6,964 nucleotides of DNA from NCBI GenBank assembly GCA_004297235.1, contig SCUR01000206.1:1-6964 (forward strand). The letters are read 5' to 3'. Shown here one piece after another: positions 1-6,383 of the stretch (position 1 is the stretch's first letter; the number at the start of each line of letters is the position of its first letter). Position numbers and translations under genes: made by a program. Under the pieces are notes generated by a model that was not told the origin of the DNA, searched no databases, and saw only the letters and a program-made list of their open reading frames with translations. The DNA comes from Candidatus Manganitrophaceae bacterium (GTDB lineage Bacteria; Nitrospirota; Nitrospiria; SBBL01; Manganitrophaceae).

Positions 1-663
1 GAAGGCTTTACCAAACACCTGTTGCATCTGGCAATTCTGGAGGAGGAAAGTGATCTCCCCTCCTTTGAAAAGGACATCGCTGGAGTACTCAGTGAGTTTT
101 TCTTCTCGGAGCATCAGCCGAGTGTCGCGTGGGCTTTCTTCCGCGTCATCAACAAGGCGGCTCGAAGGGGTGTCCGCTTTCCGGCCGATCTGGCGCTCTT
201 CGGCAAAGCGCTGGTGACCACGGAGGGGATGGGATCGAAGCTCTATCCCGAGTTTGATTTCAATAAGGAGCTCGAGCCGTACGTTCGCAACGCCTTGAAA
301 GATTATTTCAGCCCGACCAAAGCGTTTCAGAAGCTTCAGACCGATCTGCTGGATCACCTCGGATCGCTGATCAGTCTCCCCGAGCAAATGCGCCATGTCC
401 TCGCAAAAATCGATAAGGGGGAGATCGGGGTCAAAATCGATACCGCCGATTTGGAAGGGATGAAGCGGGAATTCGACCGGCAAAACGATCTGAGGATTCT
501 CGGAATTGTCTTAACGGCGGTCGGCTTCGGGACGGCTGCATTGCTTCATCTGGAAGGGAAGACCACCTTTTTTGGTTTTTCTTTGAGCAGCCTCGGCATC
601 ATCGTTTTTGTTGTTCTTTTGGTTTGGTTTGCGATGCGGTTGAGACAAGGACCGGAGAAGTAG
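1..663 (+). CDS. UbiB/AarF (ABC1 atypical kinase) family protein, C-terminal part
   Basis: The reading frame is open from base 1, so the gene starts upstream of the window; about 220 residues up to TAG at 661-663 are visible. An in-frame TTG at 22 is not a believable start. The segment matches the post-catalytic part of UbiB/AarF/ABC1 proteins. It has the family-typical stretch around 'RGVRFPADLALFGKAL', followed by 'TTEGMG' and 'LYPEFDF', then a helical region. The C-terminus has two hydrophobic membrane spans (roughly visible residues 165-182 and 190-210) ending in a short basic tail. The kinase-like catalytic motifs lie off-window. Family members act at the membrane in ubiquinone or isoprenoid-lipid metabolism as atypical ATPases/kinases; the exact substrate here cannot be told. 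The stop lies 16 bp before the glucan phosphorylase start, suggesting one transcript. Family assignment is fairly secure; calling it true UbiB is not. Confidence 0.85.
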   Translation, partial: EGFTKHLLHLAILEEESDLPSFEKDIAGVLSEFFFSEHQPSVAWAFFRVINKAARRGVRFPADLALFGKALVTTEGMGSKLYPEFDFNKELEPYVRNALKDYFSPTKAFQKLQTDLLDHLGSLISLPEQMRHVLAKIDKGEIGVKIDTADLEGMKREFDRQNDLRILGIVLTAVGFGTAALLHLEGKTTFFGFSLSSLGIIVFVVLLVWFAMRLRQGPEK

Positions 664-679
664 GATTGGAGGAGATAAG

Positions 680-2371
680 ATGCTGAATGAATTCACGCAG
701 GAGCCGCGCATCGCCTATTTCTCGATGGAGATCGCGATCCGAAACGAGATCCCAACCTACAGCGGGGGCCTGGGGGTGCTCGCCGGGGATTCCGTTCGCT
801 CGGCCGCCGATCTGGAGTTGCCGTTGGTCGCGGTGAGTCTGGCGAGCCGAGCGGGATATTTCCATCAGGAGATCGATTCCCAGGGGCGACAAGTAGAACA
901 TCCCGATACCTGGGACCCGAGCCGCTGGGCGACCCGCCTCGGGGCGAAGATCGCGGTGCCGATCGAGGGCCGGGAGGTCTGGATCGGCGGATGGCTTTAT
1001 CTGCTGAAAGGACATATGAACGGTCAGGAGCCGATCATCCTCTTGGATACCGATCTGGAAGAGAACCGGAAGGAAGACCGGGAGATCACCCACTTTCTCT
1101 ATGGAGGAGATCCGACCTATCGCCTCAAACAGGAGATGGTCCTGGGGATCGGCGGTGTCCGGATGTTGCACGCCCTCGGCTTCGAGATCCGAAAGTATCA
1201 CTTGAACGAGGGGCATTCCGCCCTGCTGGGGCTGGAGTTGCTGCGCCGCTACGCCTACCCCTCCGAAGAGGTGAGGGCCGGAGAATCCCCCTATGACATT
1301 CCGAGGGTCCGGGGGTTGTGCAACTTCACAACCCACACCCCGGTCGAAGCGGGACATGACCAGTTTCCGTATGATCTGGTGGGGCGGGTCCTGGGGGAAT
1401 TCATCGATCCGCCGACCTTGAGGTCTCTCGCGGGACAGGACAGGCTTAACATGACCCGTCTCGCATTGAATCTCAGCGAACACATTAATGGAGTCGCCCA
1501 GCGCCACGCCGAGATCTCTCGGAAGATGTACCCGGGTTACCGGGTGGATGCCGTGACCAACGGGGTTCACCCGTTCACCTGGACCGATCCGGCTTTTCGT
1601 GCGCTCTATGACCGATCGATGCCCGGCTGGTGCCATGAGCCGGGGATTCTGGTGCGGGTCGATCAGATCCCCGACGGGGAGATCTGGGAGGCCCATCTTC
1701 GGGCGAAGTCTCAGCTCGTCGAGAAGGTCCGGACGCTCGGCGGAGGGACGTTCGATCCCGCCCTTCCGATCCTCGGGTTTGCCCGGCGGATGACCGCCTA
1801 CAAACGGCCCGACCTTCTCTTCTCGGATCTGGAACGCCTCACGTCGATTGCGCGGCGGCATCCGTTCCAACTCGTCCTGGCCGGCAAGGCCCACCCGAGG
1901 GATGACGGAGGGAAGCGGTTCATTGAAGCGCTGCATCAGCATAAGCGGAGCCTTACCGGCATAATCCCGATCGCCTATCTGCCGAATTACAACATGGAGA
2001 TCGCGCTCGCGATGGTTGCAGGCTGTGACCTCTGGCTGAATACGCCGCTTCGCCCCCTGGAGGCCTCCGGCACCAGCGGCATGAAGGCCGCCTTCAACGG
2101 GGTCCCGAGCCTGAGCGTCCTCGACGGCTGGTGGATCGAAGGGTGTATCGAGGGGGTGACCGGTTGGGCCATTGGAGAGGCGGCGGAGTCGGCGAACGGA
2201 AAGGATGCGGCTTCTCTCTATTCCAAGCTCGAGGGGATTGTCTTGCCGCTCTACCACGAAAACCGCTCCGGATGGATCGCCGTGATGAAAGGAGCGATCG
2301 GCAAAAACGCCTCCTACTTCAACAGCCACCGGATGATGCGCGGCTACACGACGGAGGCGTATCTGCGATAG
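680..2371 (+). CDS. glgP: alpha-glucan (glycogen/maltodextrin) phosphorylase, short GT35 form
   Basis: This 563-residue cytoplasmic enzyme should release glucose-1-phosphate from the non-reducing ends of alpha-1,4-glucans using phosphate and pyridoxal phosphate. GT35 landmarks appear in order: 'YSGGLGVLAGD' at 27-37, 'NEGHS' at 176-180, 'TTHTPVEAGHD' beginning at 217, 'TNGVH' at 293-297, and the phosphate-site 'RMTAYKR' with R370 and K375 (equivalent to R569/K574 of muscle phosphorylase). In 'EASGTSGMK', K469 is the expected Schiff-base lysine for PLP. The protein begins almost directly at the 'RIAYFSME' core strand. It lacks the extra N-terminal domain of the roughly 850-residue bacterial forms and is also shorter than the roughly 800-residue glycogen phosphorylases. 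It therefore belongs to the short alpha-glucan phosphorylase subgroup. Start ATG 680 is supported by GGAGGAG at 668-674. Preferred glucan length is unknown. Confidence 0.93.
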   Translation: MLNEFTQEPRIAYFSMEIAIRNEIPTYSGGLGVLAGDSVRSAADLELPLVAVSLASRAGYFHQEIDSQGRQVEHPDTWDPSRWATRLGAKIAVPIEGREVWIGGWLYLLKGHMNGQEPIILLDTDLEENRKEDREITHFLYGGDPTYRLKQEMVLGIGGVRMLHALGFEIRKYHLNEGHSALLGLELLRRYAYPSEEVRAGESPYDIPRVRGLCNFTTHTPVEAGHDQFPYDLVGRVLGEFIDPPTLRSLAGQDRLNMTRLALNLSEHINGVAQRHAEISRKMYPGYRVDAVTNGVHPFTWTDPAFRALYDRSMPGWCHEPGILVRVDQIPDGEIWEAHLRAKSQLVEKVRTLGGGTFDPALPILGFARRMTAYKRPDLLFSDLERLTSIARRHPFQLVLAGKAHPRDDGGKRFIEALHQHKRSLTGIIPIAYLPNYNMEIALAMVAGCDLWLNTPLRPLEASGTSGMKAAFNGVPSLSVLDGWWIEGCIEGVTGWAIGEAAESANGKDAASLYSKLEGIVLPLYHENRSGWIAVMKGAIGKNASYFNSHRMMRGYTTEAYLR

Positions 2372-2418
2372 CCCGGCGCGGTTTGAGAGAGAACCGGAGC
2401 AATTCGTGAACACGCATA

Positions 2419-2444
2419 GCGAGCGCAATCCTCGCCCGTTTTTT
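2419..2444 (+). terminator. possible weak intrinsic terminator after glgP
   Basis: GCGAG (2419-2423) can pair with CTCGC (2431-2435) around a 7-nt loop. A run of six T begins at 2439, three bases after the stem. It lies about 50 bp past the glgP stop, where a terminator is expected. The stem has only 5 bp and is separated from the T run, so this is a weak candidate; it could equally be part of the repeat element at 2417-2546. Confidence 0.35.
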
Positions 2445-2452
2445 CCAGGGGT

Positions 2453-2476
2453 CCCCAAAAAGCCAGCTTTTTGGGG
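2453..2476. repeat. perfect 11-bp inverted repeat (hairpin)
   Basis: CCCCAAAAAGC (2453-2463) is followed after CA by its exact reverse complement GCTTTTTGGGG (2466-2476). The realistic fold is a 10-bp stem with a four-base loop. No T tract follows on the + strand. On the - strand the stem is followed by ACCCCTGGAAAAAACG, so it is not a classic intrinsic terminator in either direction, although transcription pausing is possible. It sits between the glucan phosphorylase and Met-rich genes, inside a pair of TAGCGAGCG direct repeats, which suggests a dispersed palindromic intergenic element. Confidence 0.7.
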
Positions 2477-2532
2477 CGTTGCGGGGGGTTAGCGAGCGAA
2501 TCACAAATTGAGGTTTTTTATCCTCTCGGGTC

Positions 2533-2566
2533 GAAGAATCCTCGCCGCTCTGCGGTGGGGTTCTTC
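2533..2566 (+). promoter_or_regulatory. imperfect stem-loop in the leader of the Met-rich gene
   Basis: GAAGAATCCT (2533-2542) pairs with GGGGTTCTTC (2557-2566), including G-T pairs. After one bulged C the stem continues as GCCGC (2544-2548) against GCGGT (2552-2556), closing a TCT loop. That makes about 15 pairs in 34 bases. An A-rich stretch and the ribosome binding site follow 30-40 bases later. There is no T tract, so termination is unlikely. A 5'-leader mRNA structure or part of an intergenic repeat are both possible. No convincing sigma70-type promoter could be placed between this stem-loop and the gene. Confidence 0.4.
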
Positions 2567-2607
2567 AAAACATCATAAAAACTGATCAAACAAACAAGGA
2601 GGAGAAA

Positions 2608-2946
2608 ATGAAGAGCAGAACGACCGTGATCGCAATGACGATGATCTTGTTGGCCCTGATCCTGACGATCACCCCGATCACATCCGCCCAGATGCAGGAG
2701 GGAGGGATGATGCAGGGCGAGAAGGGGATGAAGGGAATGGAGCAAGGGCAGATGCAGATGATGCGGGAAATGGACGAGATGATGGGAATGATGCACAAAA
2801 TGATGGGGCAGATGCAGGGGATGGAGAAGAATAAGAAATCGAAGGAAGAGATGACCGCAATGATGAAGCAGATGGATCAGATGAGGACGCAGCACCAGGG
2901 GATGATGAAGGAGCAGGGGATGATGCAGAAAGGGAAACCGGAATAA
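2608..2946 (+). CDS. small exported methionine-rich protein, unknown function
   Basis: The 112-residue product starts at ATG 2608 behind a strong AAGGAGGAG site (2597-2605). Residues 1-27 form a Sec-type signal peptide: basic MKSR, a hydrophobic core, and cleavage predicted after 'TSA'. The remaining 85 residues contain 26 Met (about 31%), many as MM pairs in 'GMM', 'EMM' and 'KMM' contexts, with many Gln, Glu and Lys, two His and no Cys. It should be helical and soluble in the periplasm or outside the cell. Met-rich exported segments in other proteins bind Cu(I) or Ag(I) through thioethers, so a metal-buffering or methionine-oxidation-sink role is a reasonable inference, not a demonstrated one. 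I do not recognise a named family. The cardiolipin synthase-like frame begins 19 bp after the stop, so co-transcription is likely. Confidence 0.8.
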   Translation: MKSRTTVIAMTMILLALILTITPITSAQMQEGGMMQGEKGMKGMEQGQMQMMREMDEMMGMMHKMMGQMQGMEKNKKSKEEMTAMMKQMDQMRTQHQGMMKEQGMMQKGKPE

Positions 2947-2965
2947 GCCGGTTGGAGATCCGTCC

Positions 2966-3111
2966 ATGGACGACCCATGTTGCGGCCAGGAGGGGGAAGA
3001 GTGCAGTGAGGTTTCTGCGGTCGAAGCGGAAGGGCCGGCCTGTCTGCCGCGGCTGACCGGGAGGCCCGACTCTTTCACCCTCTTCACCGAAGGGGATCTA
3101 CTCTACGAGGC
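2966..3111 (+). pseudogene. displaced N-terminal segment of the cardiolipin synthase-like gene (frameshift)
   Basis: From ATG 2966, with TTGGAGAT about 8 bases upstream, this frame encodes about 49 residues ending in 'SFTLFTEGDLLYEA'. That is the standard first strand and helix of bacterial cardiolipin synthases, which in relatives runs straight into the 'AMLxxIxxARxSIxLExYIF' stretch. Here that continuation ('MLASIASARHSI') is in the next frame, starting at 3112. One extra base between 3111 and 3112 would join both parts into a 386-residue protein, close to the roughly 410 residues of ClsB. The first 26 residues hold four Cys (5, 6, 13, 26), which is unusual, so the exact start is uncertain. 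Downstream of 3112 this frame is nonsense relative to the family. Confidence 0.6.
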
Positions 3112-4125
3112 ATGCTCGCGTCGATCGCCTCGGCGCGGCATTCCATCCGCCTGGAGAGCTACATCTTCGCCGACGACGAGGTGGGACGGCGGTTCGCAGG
3201 GGCTCTCGCGGAGCGGGCGCGGGCGGGGGTGGAGATACGCCTTCACGTCGATGCGGCCGGCTCCCTATTTTGGGGGCCCCGTTCTCTGGAAAGACATCTG
3301 CGCGAGCAGGGGGTGGGGGTGCGATGGTTTCACCGTTGGAGCTGGAGGGATCCCCTCTGTTACAACCGGCGCAACCACCGCAAGGCGCTGGTGGTCGATG
3401 AAGAGCAGGTTTATCTCGGCGGGTTTAATATTCACCGGGAGAATTCGCGCGCGCTCTTCGGAGAGGAGCGCTGGCGCGACACCCATGTCCGTCTCTCCGG
3501 CGATCTCGCGATCGAGGCCGCCCGGCTCTTTGATGCATTCTGGGAGGGGGAGCGGTCTTGGACACCGAAACAGGGCTGGGGGATCAACGCGCTCATGCCG
3601 AACCATACCCGCGCCTGCCGGCATGCCTTGCGCTGTCTTTATGCCGACCGCTTTCATGAGGCGACCGAATCGATCTATCTGACCACCCCCTATTTCGTGC
3701 CCGACCATCGCACACAGCGGGGATTGCGGGCCGCGGCGCGGCGCGGGATCGATGTCCGTCTGCTGGTCCCTCGAAAAGACAATGTGGCGCTGACCCGCTG
3801 GGCGGCCCGGTACGCCTATGCGAACCTGCTGGGGGCGGGGGTGCGGATCTATGAGTACCTTCCGAGGGTGTTGCACGCAAAAACAGCCGTGGTCGACCGC
3901 GATTGGGCGATGGTCGGAACGGCGAATTTGGATTACCGCAGCCTTTTCCTGAACTACGAGTTGAACTTGGTGACGCGAGACCCGGATCTCTGCCGGCAAC
4001 TTCGGAGCCAGTTCTTTCAGGATCTGTCCGAGTCGGAAGAGGTTCTCCCGGTTCAATGGGCGACGCGCCCCCACAGACGGCGCGTCGCGGAGGCGATCGG
4101 CTGGACGGCGCGGCGTTGGTTATGA
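3112..4125 (+). CDS. clsB: phospholipase D-superfamily cardiolipin synthase-like protein, ClsB type
   Basis: This 337-residue frame carries both PLD catalytic HKD motifs: 'HRKALVVD' (H89, K91, D96) and 'HAKTAVVD' (H255, K257, D262). Each is followed by the usual 'GGFNI' or 'GTANLDYRS' segment. Such enzymes join phosphatidylglycerol with another phospholipid headgroup donor to make cardiolipin at the inner membrane. There are no N-terminal membrane spans, which fits ClsB/ClsC-like rather than ClsA-like architecture. ATG 3112 is the only ATG, GTG or TTG in this frame after the stop at 3007-3009, but it has no properly spaced ribosome binding site. The family's first roughly 15 conserved residues are found in another frame just upstream (2966-3111). 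The catalytic part looks intact and under coding constraint, so the frameshift is either recent, a sequencing or assembly error, or the product is translated from an internal start. The symbol is tentative. Confidence 0.82.
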   Translation: MLASIASARHSIRLESYIFADDEVGRRFAGALAERARAGVEIRLHVDAAGSLFWGPRSLERHLREQGVGVRWFHRWSWRDPLCYNRRNHRKALVVDEEQVYLGGFNIHRENSRALFGEERWRDTHVRLSGDLAIEAARLFDAFWEGERSWTPKQGWGINALMPNHTRACRHALRCLYADRFHEATESIYLTTPYFVPDHRTQRGLRAAARRGIDVRLLVPRKDNVALTRWAARYAYANLLGAGVRIYEYLPRVLHAKTAVVDRDWAMVGTANLDYRSLFLNYELNLVTRDPDLCRQLRSQFFQDLSESEEVLPVQWATRPHRRRVAEAIGWTARRWL

Positions 4126-4283
4126 CTCTTAAGTCAGTAACAGCGATCTGCGCGGAAGGTCAAGACCATAATGAAGGAGCGATGATGAGAGCGAAGCAGG
4201 CGGGATTCATTCTCTTCGTCTCGGCCCGGACGGTATCCTGATAGGGACTTCAAGGAAGCGCCCGTCACAGAGGAGGAAGATCG

Positions 4284-6170
4284 ATGGAAAAGCAACAGCA
4301 GACATTTTCAATCTGGTATTTTCTGATCGTCTTTTTGATCCTCTACGCCATTCAGATGTTCCTCTCCGCCCCCCATGCCGAGACCCTCTCTTACAGCGAT
4401 TTTAAGAGCCTGCTGAAGGCGGGGAAGGTATCGGATCTCACGCTGGGGGAGCGCGTGATCTCCGGGACATTGAAGCAGGAAGGGTTGGAGGGACTCCTCC
4501 CCAAGGAGAAGATCGAGGCGCTTGAGAAATCGGGCAAAGGGGAGCACCCGTTCGTCACGATCCGGGTGAACGATCCCTCTCTGATTCCGGATCTGGAGGC
4601 GGCGAAGGTCCGATTTACCGGGGAGCTGGAGAACACCTGGTTTTCCACCCTTCTCTCTTGGATCGTTCCGGCCCTGATTTTTATCGGACTCTGGAGCTTT
4701 TTTATCCGGCGGATGGGGGCCGCCAGCGGCGTGATGGAGATCGGGAAGAGCAAGGCGAAGGTCTACATGGAAAAAGAGACCAAGGTCACCTTTGACGACG
4801 TGGCGGGGATCGATGAAGCGAAAGCGGAGTTGATGGAGGTCGTCGCGTTTCTCAAGACTCCGGATCAGTACCGCCGCTTGGGAGGAAAGATCCCGAAGGG
4901 GGTTTTGATCGTCGGAGCCCCCGGAACCGGCAAGACGCTGCTCGCCAAGGCGGTGGCCGGGGAGGCCGGGGTTCCGTTCTTCAGCATGAGCGGATCGGAA
5001 TTCGTCGAAATGTTCGTCGGGGTCGGGGCGGCAAGGGTTCGGGATCTCTTCGCTCAGGCGGAGCAGCGGGCCCCCTGCATCATCTTCATCGATGAGCTTG
5101 ATGCTCTCGGCAAGGCGCGAGGAATGAATCCGATGGCGGGACACGATGAGCGGGAGCAGACCCTCAATCAACTGCTGGTCCAGATGGATGGATTCGACAC
5201 CGCCAAAGGGGTCATTATCATGGCCGCCACCAACCGGCCGGAGATCCTCGACCCCGCGCTGCTCCGCCCGGGACGGTTCGACCGGCATGTGGCGCTCGAC
5301 CGGCCCGACCTCAACGGCCGGGAGAAAATCCTCCGGGTTCATGCCAAACAGATCAAATTGGCCCCGGAGGTCGATCTCCGCGCGATCGCCGCCAAGGTTC
5401 CCGGATTCGTCGGGGCCGATCTCGCCAATCTGGCGAACGAGGCGGCGCTCCTCGCCTCCCGGAAAGGAAAGGAGGCGGTCGGGATGGCCGACTTCGATGA
5501 GGCGATCGACCGGCTCGTTGCGGGATTGGAGAAGAAAAATCGGGTGATGAACCCGAAGGAGAAAGAGACGGTCGCATACCACGAGGCCGGCCATGCGTTG
5601 GTGGCGGAGTGTCGGCCGTTTGCGGATCGGGTGGCCAAGATTTCGATCATCCCGCGCGGGATCGCGGCCCTCGGATACACCCAGCAGCAGCCGACGGAGG
5701 ACCGCTACCTTCTCAAGAAGGCCGAGCTCCTCGACCGGCTCGATGTGCTTCTCGGAGGACGGGTGGCGGAAGAGATCATTTTCGGTGACGTCTCGACCGG
5801 GGCGCAGGATGATCTTCAGCGGGCGACCGATCTGGTCCGCCACATGGTGACACGGTTCGGGATGAGCGCGCATCTGGGAATGGCGACGTTCGAGGGGCCG
5901 CGCGCCTCCTCCTTTCTTGAGATGCCGATGCCGCAGGGGCCGAGGGAGTATAGCGAGCGGACCGCTCAGGCGATCGATGAGGAGATCCAATCATTCCTCT
6001 CCGACGCCCGCGCCCGCGTCGGAAAGACGCTGACCGAAAGACGCGCCGCCCTGGAAGCGCTGGCAAAGGTCCTTCTCGAAAAGGAGGTGGTCGACCGGGC
6101 GATGCTCGATCAGATGATGGAAAAACAAAAGGGGATGACCGTAATGGACGGGGTTCAATCGCCTCTTTGA
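4284..6170 (+). CDS. ftsH: ATP-dependent zinc metalloprotease FtsH
   Basis: This is a complete 628-residue membrane-anchored AAA+ protease that extracts and degrades misfolded membrane proteins and selected short-lived regulators. A membrane span at about 9-27 and another at about 120-141 flank the periplasmic domain. The AAA domain starts near 'VTFDDVAG' (168-175). It holds Walker A 'GAPGTGKT' (211-218), pore loop 'MFVG' (243-246), Walker B ending in D270-E271, and the second region of homology from N317 with arginine fingers R331 and R334. The peptidase domain has the zinc motif 'HEAGH' (433-437), and D510 in 'AQDDLQRATD' fits the third zinc ligand. All catalytic residues are present, and length is close to the 644 residues of E. 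coli FtsH. The ATG is supported by GGAGGAAG at 4272-4279. The 158-bp gap upstream contains no convincing gene or promoter. Confidence 0.97.
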   Translation: MEKQQQTFSIWYFLIVFLILYAIQMFLSAPHAETLSYSDFKSLLKAGKVSDLTLGERVISGTLKQEGLEGLLPKEKIEALEKSGKGEHPFVTIRVNDPSLIPDLEAAKVRFTGELENTWFSTLLSWIVPALIFIGLWSFFIRRMGAASGVMEIGKSKAKVYMEKETKVTFDDVAGIDEAKAELMEVVAFLKTPDQYRRLGGKIPKGVLIVGAPGTGKTLLAKAVAGEAGVPFFSMSGSEFVEMFVGVGAARVRDLFAQAEQRAPCIIFIDELDALGKARGMNPMAGHDEREQTLNQLLVQMDGFDTAKGVIIMAATNRPEILDPALLRPGRFDRHVALDRPDLNGREKILRVHAKQIKLAPEVDLRAIAAKVPGFVGADLANLANEAALLASRKGKEAVGMADFDEAIDRLVAGLEKKNRVMNPKEKETVAYHEAGHALVAECRPFADRVAKISIIPRGIAALGYTQQQPTEDRYLLKKAELLDRLDVLLGGRVAEEIIFGDVSTGAQDDLQRATDLVRHMVTRFGMSAHLGMATFEGPRASSFLEMPMPQGPREYSERTAQAIDEEIQSFLSDARARVGKTLTERRAALEALAKVLLEKEVVDRAMLDQMMEKQKGMTVMDGVQSPL

Positions 6171-6221
6171 AAGAGAGGATACGATCTGCTCCGATCACTT
6201 CCATACTCACGAGGTATCGTT

Positions 6222-6239
6222 AACCCCTTTTGGGGGGTT
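6222..6239 (+). terminator. small hairpin downstream of ftsH, possible terminator
   Basis: AACCCC (6222-6227) pairs perfectly with GGGGTT (6234-6239) around a TTTTGG loop, 52 bp after the ftsH stop. The position suits transcript end processing or termination. No T tract follows (GCAGCATCACTTT), so Rho-independent termination is doubtful. The 3' arm also overlaps the -35-like element proposed for pgk. Confidence 0.35.
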
Positions 6240-6267
6240 GCAGCATCACTTTCGTTAAATCTACAAT
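6238..6267 (+). promoter_or_regulatory. candidate sigma70-type promoter for pgk
   Basis: TTGCAG (6238-6243) and TACAAT (6262-6267) are separated by 18 bases. The -10 matches TATAAT at five of six positions; the -35 matches TTGACA at only the TTG. It would produce a leader of about 110 bases before the pgk start. Its location in the only sizeable gap between ftsH and pgk makes it plausible, but the weak -35 means it could be chance. Confidence 0.3.
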
Positions 6268-6342
6268 GAAGTCAACTTGCTGATGATCGGGGAACTTCGG
6301 AAGATGAAGCGCTGAGGCGATTACGAATTGTCTGCAAATGAT

Positions 6343-6362
6343 CCGGTCACGGAGCAGACCGG
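6343..6362 (+). promoter_or_regulatory. inverted repeat immediately upstream of the pgk ribosome binding site
   Basis: CCGGTC (6343-6348) and GACCGG (6357-6362) form a perfect 6-bp GC-rich stem with an 8-base loop, ending six bases before the AAAGGAG site (6368-6374) of pgk. It could be a leader mRNA structure affecting translation or message stability, or an operator half-site pair. The sequence shows only the symmetry, not a function. Confidence 0.4.
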
Positions 6363-6383
6363 TCCGGAAAGGAGCAAATCGTT

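Larger units (their letters stand above)
2417..2546. repeat. short direct repeats framing the intergenic hairpins
   Basis: TAGCGAGCG occurs exactly at 2417-2425 and 2490-2498, in each case followed within one base by AATC. AATCCTCGCC occurs exactly at 2427-2436 and 2537-2546. The copies interleave with the inverted repeat at 2453-2476 and the hairpin at 2533-2566. This gives the 236-bp gene-free stretch between glgP and the Met-rich gene a modular look. The exact matches are directly visible. That they form a mobile or dispersed repeat family (REP- or MITE-like) is an inference that needs the rest of the genome. Confidence 0.5.

Noticed and set aside
599..2458. 619-residue antisense open frame opposite glgP
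   Set aside because: It fully overlaps a phosphorylase with all its catalytic motifs. The antisense product has no recognisable domain and an Arg/Pro/Gly-rich composition typical of reverse frames of GC-rich genes.
2690..2946. Tandem-repeat or triplex-type purine-rich tract
   Set aside because: The purine bias and repeated GATGATG/CAGATG words follow from Met, Gln, Glu, Lys and Gly codons of the Met-rich protein. No fixed-length repeat unit is present.
2518..3087. 189-residue antisense frame extremely rich in His and Leu
   Set aside because: It looks like a metal-binding protein, but the His residues are just CAT codons complementary to the many ATG codons of the Met-rich gene. The sense frame has the ribosome site and signal peptide.
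3112..3682. Continuation of the +2 frame past 3112 as part of a 238-residue protein
   Set aside because: Beyond 3112 this frame is Arg/Gly/Ser-rich nonsense overlapping the conserved PLD frame. Only its part before 3112 resembles the family.
3265..4074. 269-residue antisense frame opposite the cardiolipin synthase-like gene
   Set aside because: The sense strand carries two complete HKD motifs; the antisense translation has no recognisable features.
4123..4136. TGACT-CTTA-AGTCA symmetric sequence overlapping the stop of the cardiolipin synthase-like gene
   Set aside because: The 5-bp AT-leaning arms with a 4-base centre and no T tract are too short to call a terminator or operator.
4167..4172. 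CATAAT as a possible -10 element for ftsH
   Set aside because: No -35-like hexamer lies 16-18 bases upstream, so a promoter call is unsupported.
4308..5990. 560-residue antisense open frame opposite ftsH
   Set aside because: It is a shadow of a clearly functional ftsH, with no family motifs and composition dictated by the complementary strand.
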